This document shows positions 1 to 7,430 of a stretch of 16,059 bases of DNA, in pieces. The position numbers were made by a program, and so were the translations under genes. The notes below the pieces were generated by a model. The model saw nothing but the letters and a program-made list of their open reading frames with translations. It was not told the origin of the DNA and did not search any database. Numbering within the stretch: the stretch's first letter is position 1; every line of letters begins with the position of its first letter. Where the stretch lies: NCBI GenBank assembly GCA_016650135.1, contig JAENWH010000014.1, forward strand, positions 1 to 16,059, in the 5' to 3' direction. The DNA comes from Peptostreptococcaceae bacterium. Lineage in GTDB: Bacteria > Bacillota_A > Clostridia > Peptostreptococcales > Anaerovoracaceae.

Positions 1-915
1 CCTCATGGCTTCATGTAATGTTGAATATGTTCCTGAAGTAAATAATGTTGTGCTTACAATTACAAAAGAAATAAAAATAATCAATACAAAGACCCTAAGC
101 TCTGTGTCTCTTAGAACAGTTTTCCATTTACCATTAAAAGCAAAGAAGAAAAGCATGAAATTAATTGAAGCAAGGAAGGTGAAAATAGTTATTACACTTT
201 CAATGTAAAAGCTGTCATAAGAAGAGATGCTTGAAATACTTGTTGAGATTCCACTCGTGCTGACACTTCCTAATGTATTTATTATGGCTTCAAAAACTCC
301 CATTTTACCAAATAAGAGCAGTATGAATTCCAGCACTGTCAACCCTAAATATATCAGATATAAAGTTTTGGATGACCCTGAAATTTTGGTTTTCACTTTG
401 TTGAGGTTTGGGGTATCCGCTTCAGGGCTTCCCAGTTTAAGACTGTTAATACCTAAAGCCGGCAGGATTGAAATCGCAAAAATTATAATTCCTAAACCAC
501 CAATCCAATGGGCAACAGCTTTCCAAAGCACAATGCTCAACGGTAAACCCAGATTGCTGATTACGGAACAGTTTGTGGTCGTAAAAGCGGCTGTCGATTC
601 AAAAATTGCATCTCCAAAAGAGGCAACGGCTCCTGATAAATAGTATGGAAATGCTCCCAGCAGAGAAGCAACTATCCAACAAAAGGTAACTGCAAAGTAG
701 CCATCTCGGACTTTAAAACTTTTCGATATATTTTTTGTCAAAAACAGAATTAAAAGGCCAATTATAAGCAAAGGTATGCTGGAAAGACCAAAGGCAAAAC
801 TAACTGATGGGTCATCGTAAAGAAAACTCACAATTAGGGAAGGAAGCATTGAAAATCCTAATATTAGTGAAATCAAGCCCGTCATTTTAATAATTATTGA
901 ATAGTTTAAAGACAT
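1..915 (-). CDS. trkH: TrkH-family potassium transporter subunit, second paralogue (3' end outside window)
   Basis: The reading frame is open from an ATG at 915 leftwards to the window edge, giving 305 residues of a protein expected to reach about 480. The start is preceded by a good AGGTGG ribosome-binding site and lies 21 bp after the stop of the upstream trkH. The protein aligns with that neighbour without gaps through its first filter: GFSMxPxxIVS near residues 20-30, KVRDGY near 68-73, and HWxGGxGIxIFAI near 136-149. It is a multi-pass membrane protein of the Trk/Ktr/HKT superfamily, which forms a K+ pore from four P-loops. The oddity is in P-loop 1: the neighbour has STTGAS and this protein has TTTNCS, so the conserved filter glycine is Asn115 (codon at 571-573). 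P-loop 2 reads STSGIS and keeps its glycine at 221. P-loops 3 and 4 lie outside the window. The family is certain; K+ transport by this copy is only inferred and its selectivity may differ. Confidence 0.9.
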   Translation of the reverse strand, partial: MSLNYSIIIKMTGLISLILGFSMLPSLIVSFLYDDPSVSFAFGLSSIPLLIIGLLILFLTKNISKSFKVRDGYFAVTFCWIVASLLGAFPYYLSGAVASFGDAIFESTAAFTTTNCSVISNLGLPLSIVLWKAVAHWIGGLGIIIFAISILPALGINSLKLGSPEADTPNLNKVKTKISGSSKTLYLIYLGLTVLEFILLLFGKMGVFEAIINTLGSVSTSGISTSISSISSYDSFYIESVITIFTFLASINFMLFFFAFNGKWKTVLRDTELRVFVLIIFISFVIVSTTLFTSGTYSTLHEAMR

Positions 916-936
916 TTATTCACCACCTGTTATAGT

Positions 937-2400
937 TTATCTGTTAGGGTTCCAGAATCTTGGCGTTAGCAGCAGAAATATGGTAAATAATTCCAGCCTA
1001 CCTGCCAGCATTATAAAGGATAAAAGCAGCTTTGACACATTTGAAAAAATACTATAGTTCATAACCGGACCAACTAAATCAAAGCCTGGACCAATATTTC
1101 CAAGACAGGCGACTACTGCGCTGAAACTGGTCAGAAGGCTGAAACCATCCATTGAAACTATAATAGTACCCGCGAAAATTGTAAACATATAAAGAAATAC
1201 AAAACTTGTAATAGCTGAAGACGTATCAACTGGCAAGGGTTTATTATTCATTTTCAAAGACACAAAGGCATTTGGATGAAGCTTCAGTAAAATACCTCTT
1301 TTAATAAGTTTTAAAATTACTAAAATACGTATAACTTTTACTCCGCCGCCGGTTGAACAGGAACATGCGCCAACAAACATTAGAATAAGCAGAAGCATTT
1401 TACAGAAGGTTGGCCATAAATAAAAATCTGCTGTTACATACCCTGTTGTGGTAATTATTGTTGCAGTCTGAAATAAGGAATACCGGAAAGACGTCCATAT
1501 GTTACTCATATCGCCTGCAGCATACAGGTAGAACCCTATTAAAAAAGTTGATATACCAATAATTGAAAGATACAGTCTGAGTTCAGCATCTTTAAAGAAA
1601 CCTTTGAGATTTTGTCTGATTATGATGAAATAAAGATTAAAGTTTACTCCTGACAAAATCATAAAAATTGAAATGATGATATCTACATAGGCGCTGTCGA
1701 AATGGGCGATGCTGTCGTTATAGGAAGAAAAACCTCCAGTCCCAACGGTCCCAAAAGTATGAACAAGGGAATCAAAAAGCGAGAGACCTCCAAACATTAA
1801 TAGAATCGTTTCTGCAACTGTAAAACAGAGATACAGCAGGTACAGCATTTTAGCGGTATCGGATAATTTTGGCGTAAGTTTATCTAAAGTTGGACCCGGC
1901 GTCTCCGCTTTTGCAATTGCCTGACCGCTTATTCCAAGACTGGGTAAAAGTGCAATTGCAAATATTAGTATCCCCATACCGCCAAGCCAGTGAGTGAAAG
2001 ATCTCCAGAAAAGCAGCCCTTTCGACATGGCTTCAACATCTGTGAGAATAGAAGCACCGGTTGTACTAAAACCTGAACAGGTTTCAAAAAAAGCTTCGAT
2101 TGGGTTTGCAATTTCACCTGAAATAATAAAGGGAGCAGCGGCAACACATGATGCAAGAATCCAGCAAAGTGCAACAATGATATATCCGTCTCTTACTTTT
2201 GTCCTGCCTTCTTTCTGTTTGTTTAATAATATTAATAAACCGCCAAAAAGAATTGACGGTATAATTGTTTTTATAAAAGCTCCCGTAATATCAGGTTCAG
2301 TATAAATGACAGATACAATCATCGCAGGGATCATGGAAAAGCCAATTACAATAAACAATGCCCCTGTAACTCTAAATATTACATTCCAATTTAAGTCCAT
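937..2400 (-). CDS. trkH: TrkH-family potassium uptake membrane subunit
   Basis: This 487-residue integral membrane protein is the K+-translocating subunit of a Trk system, working with the cytoplasmic TrkA gate encoded just upstream. All four selectivity-filter loops are present with their glycines: STTGAS (Gly115), GTGGFSS (Gly223), TTTGYVT (Gly320) and CSTGGGVK (about 349-355). Numerous hydrophobic helices surround them, and the length is normal for TrkH. The ATG at 2400 follows a GGGGTGA ribosome-binding site and lies 15 bp after the trkA stop, so the genes form one transcription unit. A second trkH-like gene follows 21 bp downstream. The Trk assignment rests on the filter pattern and the paired two-RCK TrkA; substrate preference for K+ is family knowledge. 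Confidence 0.95.
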   Translation of the reverse strand: MDLNWNVIFRVTGALFIVIGFSMIPAMIVSVIYTEPDITGAFIKTIIPSILFGGLLILLNKQKEGRTKVRDGYIIVALCWILASCVAAAPFIISGEIANPIEAFFETCSGFSTTGASILTDVEAMSKGLLFWRSFTHWLGGMGILIFAIALLPSLGISGQAIAKAETPGPTLDKLTPKLSDTAKMLYLLYLCFTVAETILLMFGGLSLFDSLVHTFGTVGTGGFSSYNDSIAHFDSAYVDIIISIFMILSGVNFNLYFIIIRQNLKGFFKDAELRLYLSIIGISTFLIGFYLYAAGDMSNIWTSFRYSLFQTATIITTTGYVTADFYLWPTFCKMLLLILMFVGACSCSTGGGVKVIRILVILKLIKRGILLKLHPNAFVSLKMNNKPLPVDTSSAITSFVFLYMFTIFAGTIIVSMDGFSLLTSFSAVVACLGNIGPGFDLVGPVMNYSIFSNVSKLLLSFIMLAGRLELFTIFLLLTPRFWNPNR

Positions 2401-2415
2401 ATGTGTATTTCACCC

Positions 2416-3783
2416 CTACTTAAAGAAACTTGCTTTTGTTGTCCTTAATAATTTTTCAAGTTCGGTTATTTCAGACAGAAGACAAAGTACAATTACACGA
2501 TCTCCTCTTTTAATTTCAGTGTCCCCATTGGGTATTATTAAAGTTACTCCGCGTTGGATTGCCGCGATAATTGCCCCATCTGGCAGTTCCAAATTTTTAA
2601 GTGGAATGTCAACCAGCTTCATTCTGGAATCTGCCACAAGTTCCATTATTTCTGCCTGCCCCTGTATAAGTTGTGAGGAAAGAATTCTTTTTGAGCCCTG
2701 AATAAAGCGCAAAATATTGCTGGTGCAAATGTCCACAGGGTTTAAAGCCATATCAATTCCCATATTACCAATTAGTTCGGAATAACTTTCTCGACTAATC
2801 TTTGCAATGACGTCTTCAATGCCATGCTGTTTAGCAACAAGGGCTAAAAGCAGATTTTCTTCATCATAACCTGTAGCCGTGACGCAGGCGTCCATTTCAT
2901 CAAAATTTTCATCTTCAAGGAAACCTATATCTGTTCCATCCCCATTCAGTATGATAACACTATCATCCAAATGAGAAGCTAAGTAATGGCAACGCGTTTT
3001 TTCCTTTTCTACAATTTTAACTGCAATCCCAAATTCTGAAAGCTTTTTCGCTAAATAAAGGCCGGTTTTACCACCGCCGATAATCATTATTTTTTGAACA
3101 TTTGTATATTTGCCTCTTTCATGAACTTTGGCTGAAAGCTTCATAATTGGCTCTTTTTCGCCAATGACATAAAGCCCGTCATCCTCTTTGATTACTGTGT
3201 CCCCATGTGGAACAATTATCTTCCCGTTTCTTGAAATGGCGACAACAAGCATATTTGGAAGTATCTGGCCAAAAGAATTCATAGAAATTTTATTTATTGC
3301 AGGAAATTTTCTCGCGGGGAACTCTAAAAGTGATACTTTGCCGCTGGTAAAAATGCCATTGCTTAAGGTGTACTTTTCAACCAGGTATTTGTATATTTCC
3401 AAAGTGATTGATAAATCGGGATTTACAATTGAATCAATTGAAAAATGCTGTTTGATAAAATCCAGCTGGTACATGTGCTCAGGGTCTCTGACTCTTGCAA
3501 TCACACTATGGCAGCCAAGTTTTTTTGCTATGGAAGCAATGACAATATTTTTTTCATCTCTGTCGGTTGCAGCAAGCAGATAGTCATAAGATTCAATCCC
3601 AAGGCTTTCTAAAACACTTATTTGTTTTGCATTTGCAGTGACAGTCATAATATCCATATGGGAAGCTAATTTATGAAGCGTCTCATCATTTTTGTCAATA
3701 ATTGTTACAGAGTGATCTCCACCTAAAAGGGCTTCAGCAACTTTCAACCCAAGTTTACCAGCTCCTACGATTGCTATTTTCAT
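2416..3783 (-). CDS. trkA: Trk system potassium uptake regulator TrkA
   Basis: This 455-residue soluble protein has the duplicated RCK architecture of TrkA. The first Rossmann domain starts with IVGAGKLG (residues 5-12) and the second with IIGGGKTG (residues 234-241). Each is followed by a smaller RCK-C (TrkA-C) domain, at about 135-210 and 370-450. In known systems TrkA forms a ring on the cytoplasmic face of TrkH and gates K+ flux in response to bound nucleotide (NAD(H), ATP/ADP). The two GxGxxG motifs here support nucleotide binding. The gene is first in the leftward operon trkA-trkH-trkH. The start at 3783 has a modest AAGGAA ribosome-binding site and a predicted promoter in the divergent intergenic region. 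It is the only RCK gene in view, so it may serve both TrkH paralogues. Confidence 0.95.
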   Translation of the reverse strand: MKIAIVGAGKLGLKVAEALLGGDHSVTIIDKNDETLHKLASHMDIMTVTANAKQISVLESLGIESYDYLLAATDRDEKNIVIASIAKKLGCHSVIARVRDPEHMYQLDFIKQHFSIDSIVNPDLSITLEIYKYLVEKYTLSNGIFTSGKVSLLEFPARKFPAINKISMNSFGQILPNMLVVAISRNGKIIVPHGDTVIKEDDGLYVIGEKEPIMKLSAKVHERGKYTNVQKIMIIGGGKTGLYLAKKLSEFGIAVKIVEKEKTRCHYLASHLDDSVIILNGDGTDIGFLEDENFDEMDACVTATGYDEENLLLALVAKQHGIEDVIAKISRESYSELIGNMGIDMALNPVDICTSNILRFIQGSKRILSSQLIQGQAEIMELVADSRMKLVDIPLKNLELPDGAIIAAIQRGVTLIIPNGDTEIKRGDRVIVLCLLSEITELEKLLRTTKASFFK

Positions 3784-3824
3784 CTGTTATTCCTTTTCTT
3801 TGGTTAAATTCTTCGATAGTGACT

Positions 3825-3852
3825 ATTTTATCACTTAATGAAAGTAAATCAA
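3825..3852 (-). promoter_or_regulatory. Predicted sigma-A promoter for trkA-trkH-trkH
   Basis: On the minus strand, TTGATT (3852-3847) is followed after 16 bp by TAAAAT (3830-3825). The -10 is preceded by TG one base away, giving an extended -10. It sits about 40 bp upstream of the trkA start. No other good match was seen between the divergent genes on this strand. Confidence 0.55.
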
Positions 3853-3859
3853 CATATAT

Positions 3860-3888
3860 TTGCAACAAAGCAGAAAATAGGCTAAAAT
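3860..3888 (+). promoter_or_regulatory. Predicted sigma-A promoter for the MBL-fold hydrolase/HAD unit
   Basis: TTGCAA (3860-3865) is separated by exactly 17 bp from TAAAAT (3883-3888), about 40 bp upstream of the ATG at 3929. It is back to back with the leftward trkA promoter, with the two -35 elements only 7 bp apart. The two could therefore share or compete for regulators. Confidence 0.6.
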
Positions 3889-3928
3889 AATAATGTGTAA
3901 TAAAATAAGATTGAAGGAAGAATGAAAA

Positions 3929-4522
3929 ATGAGAATAAAGAAAATTGTTGGCGGTAATTTGGAAAGTAATGGCTATGTTTTATATCAGAAGGATTGTACG
4001 GAATGTTTCATTATTGATCCAGGTTATAACCCTGAAAAATATATTAAATTGATTAAAGAATTGAAAATCAAACCCAAGGCTATCCTTTTAACGCATCATC
4101 ATTATGACCATGTAGGCGGCGTAAAGAAAATCAGAGATACCTTTGACTGCCCGGTACTGCTGCACAGAGGGGACCTGAACATGTACAAAGATATCGTTAA
4201 TCAGGTGTTGGAGGGTAATGAAAGTTTAACACTTCTTGATGAAGAAATTAATGTGATACATACGCCTGGTCATACAGAAGGAAGCGTATGCTATTATTCA
4301 GAAAAAAGTAAAGTAGCGTTTACTGGAGACACCATTTTTAATGTGGATCTAGGAAGAACTGATTTGAAAGACGGTTCTGATGCTAAAATGTCAGAAAGTA
4401 TTAAAAATACGGTTGATAAGTGGGATAATGACATAACCATTTATCCTGGGCATGGGGATTCCTGTAATATGAAATTTGTACGTAAATACAACAGGGAGTT
4501 TTTAGATATTGTGGAGAAATAG
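3929..4522 (+). CDS. Metallo-beta-lactamase-fold hydrolase (glyoxalase II-like)
   Basis: This 197-residue single-domain protein has the full zinc-ligand set of the MBL superfamily. It has HHHYDH (residues 56-61, the HxHxDH motif), a histidine in PGHT (His115), an aspartate in FTGD (Asp134) and a late histidine in PGHG (His175). These would bind a binuclear metal centre. The compact length and the motif FTGDTxFxxxxGRTD resemble small glyoxalase II-like hydrolases of Firmicutes. The C-terminal substrate-binding helices of true hydroxyacylglutathione hydrolase are absent, so the substrate is unknown. The start is set by GAAGGAAG 8 nt upstream; a nearby ATG at 3922 is out of frame. The HAD phosphatase gene follows after 19 bp, suggesting cotranscription. 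Confidence 0.9.
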   Translation: MRIKKIVGGNLESNGYVLYQKDCTECFIIDPGYNPEKYIKLIKELKIKPKAILLTHHHYDHVGGVKKIRDTFDCPVLLHRGDLNMYKDIVNQVLEGNESLTLLDEEINVIHTPGHTEGSVCYYSEKSKVAFTGDTIFNVDLGRTDLKDGSDAKMSESIKNTVDKWDNDITIYPGHGDSCNMKFVRKYNREFLDIVEK

Positions 4523-4541
4523 GGAAAGAGGAAAGTTATAA

Positions 4542-5363
4542 ATGGAAATTAAATTAATTGCTTTGGATTTGGATGGCACAACCTTAAACAGTATAGGATT
4601 GCTAACTCAGGTTACCAAAGAAGCCATAGAAAATGTGATTCAAAAGAATCTTTACGTGGTAATAGCGACAGGACGGGCTTTTTCGGCTTTGCCAGACGAA
4701 ATCCTTAAAATAAAAGGTATTCATTACCTTGTTACTTCAAATGGAGCAAGGGTGTTTGATGTAAAAGAAGCCAGGACAATTTACTCGAATTTAATAGGGG
4801 AAAAAGAAATAGAAATAATCGTGGACCTTCTTTGCCAGTATGATTTTATGATTGAAGCATTTATTTCAGGGGATGCTTACGTGGACAAAAAAATATATGA
4901 GAATATTGAGACAACAGGATTAACCAAAAAACACAGTGATTACGTTCTTAAAACCAGAAAACCAATTAAAAACCTATTTGAATTTATATTATCAAATAAA
5001 GGAAATGTGGAAAACATTAATATTAATTTTGGAAAGCCGGAAGATAAAAAAAAGATGGTGGTGGTATTAGAGCAACTGAAAAATGTAACCATAACATCTT
5101 CGTTTGATTACAATCTGGAAATTGGTGGAGAAACGACCAGTAAAGCTGATGCAATCAGAAAAATAAGCCACAGACTGGGAATAGAGGAGAGGAATATAAT
5201 GGCATTTGGAGACAGCCCGAATGATGGAGCCATGCTAAAAGCTGCGGGGTTGTCCATAGCCATGGGAAACAGTAAAGACCAGATAAAGGAAATCGCTAAA
5301 TTTATTACGCATAGCAACGACGAGGATGGGGTGGCGTTCGCAATACAAAAATTTCTGCTGTGA
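4542..5363 (+). CDS. Cof-type HAD-superfamily sugar-phosphate phosphatase
   Basis: This 273-residue cytoplasmic protein has the class IIB (Cof/YidA) HAD architecture. Motif I is DLDGT (residues 9-13, with Asp9 the expected nucleophile and Asp11 the acid/base). Motif II is in IATGR (41-45). The conserved lysine is Lys201 in TTSKADA, and motif IV is GDSPND (223-228), which binds Mg2+. A cap domain of about 100 residues lies between motifs II and III. The length is typical. Such enzymes hydrolyse small phosphorylated metabolites and are often promiscuous, so no substrate is assigned. The gene starts 19 bp after the MBL-fold gene, behind an AGAGGAAAG ribosome-binding site. The end of the gene lies inside a short tandem duplication. 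Confidence 0.92.
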   Translation: MEIKLIALDLDGTTLNSIGLLTQVTKEAIENVIQKNLYVVIATGRAFSALPDEILKIKGIHYLVTSNGARVFDVKEARTIYSNLIGEKEIEIIVDLLCQYDFMIEAFISGDAYVDKKIYENIETTGLTKKHSDYVLKTRKPIKNLFEFILSNKGNVENININFGKPEDKKKMVVVLEQLKNVTITSSFDYNLEIGGETTSKADAIRKISHRLGIEERNIMAFGDSPNDGAMLKAAGLSIAMGNSKDQIKEIAKFITHSNDEDGVAFAIQKFLL

Positions 5364-5392
5364 GGAAAGAACATTTGTGAGGGAAGAATATT
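5359..5392 (+). repeat. 17-bp imperfect tandem duplication across a stop codon
   Basis: TGTGAGGAAAGAACATT (5359-5375) is directly followed by TGTGAGGGAAGAATATT (5376-5392), identical at 15 of 17 positions. The first copy contains the TGA stop of the HAD phosphatase gene. It looks like a slippage duplication that has since diverged by two transitions. Confidence 0.7.
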
Positions 5393-5414
5393 TAAGAAAA
5401 ATAACAATCAAAAG

Positions 5415-5438
5415 AGGCTTTTGTGAAAACAGAAGCCT
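5415..5438 (+). terminator. Possible weak terminator hairpin after the HAD gene
   Basis: AGGCTTTTG (5415-5423) pairs with CAGAAGCCT (5430-5438), giving a 9-bp stem with one G-U pair and a 6-nt loop. Only TTT followed by A residues comes after it, so the U-tract is poor. Its position between the HAD gene and the next strong promoter suits a terminator, but efficiency is doubtful. Confidence 0.4.
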
Positions 5439-5454
5439 TTAAAAACAACATGTG

Positions 5455-5483
5455 TTGACAAATATTTACAATTAAGATAATAT
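5455..5483 (+). promoter_or_regulatory. Consensus sigma-A promoter for yraN-yifB-dprA
   Basis: A perfect TTGACA (5455-5460) lies 17 bp from TAATAT (5478-5483), with an expected start near 5490. This is about 50 bp before the yraN GTG. It is one of the best promoter matches in the window and separates this operon from the HAD gene. Confidence 0.75.
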
Positions 5484-5542
5484 ATAACAAATATATAGAT
5501 TTTGGTAATACTATTTGGAAAATTGAAAATAAGAGGTGAACA

Positions 5543-5884
5543 GTGAACTTAGGAAAAATGGGGGAAATGCTTGCGAGGAGTTATTTAGAAAAGAAAGGCT
5601 ATACAATTTTGGAGCAGAATTTCAGAACCAGATATGGGGAAATTGATATTATTGCAAAACTGCATAAAGAAATTATTTTTTTTGAGGTGAAGACAAGGAG
5701 CAGCACGGACCATGGGTTGCCGTGCGAAGCCGTTAATAAGGCGAAACAAAGAAAAATACGTGGCGTTGCAAATTATTATTTGCTTATTACCGGCTGCGAT
5801 TGCAGCAAGTGCAGAATAGATATCATTGAAATATTAATCATTAATAAAAAACCATTTATACGACAAATCAGCAATGTGTTTTAG
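5543..5884 (+). CDS. yraN: YraN family (UPF0102) putative endonuclease-fold protein
   Basis: This 113-residue protein is typical in length for YraN. The conserved pattern is GEIDIIA (residues 32-38) followed by FFEVKTR (46-52), the D-ExK arrangement of the PD-(D/E)XK nuclease fold (Asp35, Glu48, Lys50). The N-terminal G-x-x-G-E-x-x-A helix and the NFRTRYGE region are also family features. A biochemical role is not firmly established for the family; a link to DNA processing is inferred from its usual place beside yifB and dprA. The start is a GTG 3 nt after AAGAGGTGA; an earlier GTG at 5536 is out of frame. yifB begins 10 bp downstream, so the two are cotranscribed. Confidence 0.9.
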   Translation: MNLGKMGEMLARSYLEKKGYTILEQNFRTRYGEIDIIAKLHKEIIFFEVKTRSSTDHGLPCEAVNKAKQRKIRGVANYYLLITGCDCSKCRIDIIEILIINKKPFIRQISNVF

Positions 5885-5894
5885 GAGGCATGGC

Positions 5895-7430
5895 ATGTTA
5901 TCGAAAGTTTACACCACATCTTTATACGGTATTGAATCGAATTTAATCACAGTTGAAACGGATTTGAATAATGGTTTGCCTGCACTTACAATGGTAGGGC
6001 TTCCAGATATTACCGTTCGGGAAGCAAGAGACCGAATAAGGGCTGCTATTGTAAATTCCGGTTTCAAATTTCCCGCAAAAAGAATAACAATAAATCTTTC
6101 CCCTGCAAACACACGGAAGGCTGGAAGCCATTTTGATCTGCCCATTGCAGTTGGAATGCTTGCAGCAATTGGAGAAGTCCAAACCTATAGACTGAACCAG
6201 TATGTTTTCATTGGAGAATTATCTTTAGATGGTAAAATCAATGAGGTAAGAGGTGTTCTGCCCTTAGTTTTAGGTGCACGGGATGCAGGAATGAAAAAAA
6301 TATTTGTCCCTGTCTGGAATATGGAAGAGGCTGCTTTGGTTTCAGAGGTGGAAATATTTCCGGCGGAGCACCTGAAAAAGGTAGTAGACCACATTAACGG
6401 GGTTGTTCTAATAAAAAGATATATAAAGGAAGAAAATCATTCTGCTGTCAGTCTGGAAAATAAGGAAGACTATGCAGATGTAATCGGGCAGGACAACGTC
6501 AAAAGGGCATTAGCGATTGCCGCAGCAGGATGCCATGATATTCTGATGACTGGCCCGCCAGGCGCTGGAAAAACAATGCTGGCAAGGAGGCTTTCAACCA
6601 TACTGCCGCCTATGTCAGAAGAAGAAATTCTCCAGGTAACCAAAATTCATAGTGTTGCAGGAGAGTTGTCGAAAAATAAAGAATCCATCGGGGAAAGACC
6701 TTTTAGAATGCCACATCACACCATATCTCCATTGGCGCTTATCGGCGGTGGTACCAAGTTAAAACCTGGAGAAATTTCATTGGCGCATAATGGAATTTTG
6801 TTTTTAGATGAAATACCGGAATTCAATCAAAATGCAATTGAAATGCTGCGGCAGCCTCTTGAAGAAGGCGAAATCAGAATAAACAGAATGAGCGGGATGG
6901 TGACTTTCCCGGCGGAATTTATTCTGGTTGCCGCCTGTAATCCCTGCAGATGCGGGTATTTAGGTGATTCGAAGCATGAATGTATTTGCAGCAGTGCTCA
7001 GATACAAAGTTATAAATCCAAACTTTCCGGGCCGATTTTAGACAGAATTGACCTAAAGGTGGAATTAATGGCACTTGAGTATAAAGAAATAAGGATAGGA
7101 CGGTCTAAAGGCTTAAGCTCCAGGGAAATGGCCCTGGATGTTGCAAAAGCAAGAAATCTGCAGAAGGAAAGATATAAACATATTGAAATTGATTATAATT
7201 CCCAGCTTAAAGGCCAAAATTTAAACAGATATTGTAATCTGAACAAAGAAACAAAGGGATTATTGTCAGAAGCCTTTGAAAAAATGGGACTTACTATGAG
7301 ATCCTATTACAAAATAATAAAAGTGGCTAGAACAATAGCGGATTTAGATGAGAAGGAAAACATCGAATTGAAGCATATTGGGGAGGCTTTGCAGTACAGG
7401 AAAACCGATAAAGAAGGGATGGGCCTGTGA
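5895..7430 (+). CDS. yifB: YifB/ComM-family AAA+ magnesium-chelatase-like ATPase
   Basis: I place the start at the ATG at 5895, 6 nt after a perfect AGGAGG (5883-5888), giving 511 residues. An in-frame ATG at 5874 lies inside yraN and before that site. Domains in order: an N-terminal Lon-protease-like fold (about 1-170), a ChlI-type AAA+ domain with Walker A GPPGAGKT (220-227) and Walker B ILFLDE (301-306), and a C-terminal Mg-chelatase helical domain. A cysteine cluster at 348, 351, 353, 363 and 365 (CNPCRC...CIC) is characteristic and could bind zinc. Despite the name the family does not chelate magnesium into porphyrin. The homologue ComM is a helicase that promotes branch migration during natural transformation, which fits dprA directly downstream. 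dprA overlaps the stop codon. Confidence 0.93.
   Translation: MLSKVYTTSLYGIESNLITVETDLNNGLPALTMVGLPDITVREARDRIRAAIVNSGFKFPAKRITINLSPANTRKAGSHFDLPIAVGMLAAIGEVQTYRLNQYVFIGELSLDGKINEVRGVLPLVLGARDAGMKKIFVPVWNMEEAALVSEVEIFPAEHLKKVVDHINGVVLIKRYIKEENHSAVSLENKEDYADVIGQDNVKRALAIAAAGCHDILMTGPPGAGKTMLARRLSTILPPMSEEEILQVTKIHSVAGELSKNKESIGERPFRMPHHTISPLALIGGGTKLKPGEISLAHNGILFLDEIPEFNQNAIEMLRQPLEEGEIRINRMSGMVTFPAEFILVAACNPCRCGYLGDSKHECICSSAQIQSYKSKLSGPILDRIDLKVELMALEYKEIRIGRSKGLSSREMALDVAKARNLQKERYKHIEIDYNSQLKGQNLNRYCNLNKETKGLLSEAFEKMGLTMRSYYKIIKVARTIADLDEKENIELKHIGEALQYRKTDKEGMGL

Noticed and set aside
227..643. A 138-codon plus-strand open frame opposite the second trkH
   Set aside because: It is the antisense of a clearly coding membrane-protein frame that runs uninterrupted on the minus strand; there is no family resemblance and no good start context.
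5510..5524. A CodY-box-like sequence ACTATTTGGAAAATT in the yraN leader
   Set aside because: It has four mismatches to the 15-base consensus in AT-rich DNA, which is too close to background to call.
5364..5542. Possible small gene or small RNA between the HAD gene and yraN
   Set aside because: Only the tandem repeat, a weak hairpin and the yraN promoter are visible; no start codon with a ribosome-binding site opens a plausible frame.
5874..5894. An upstream ATG that would add seven residues to YifB
   Set aside because: It lies inside yraN, has no ribosome-binding site, and the perfect AGGAGG at 5883-5888 points to the ATG at 5895.
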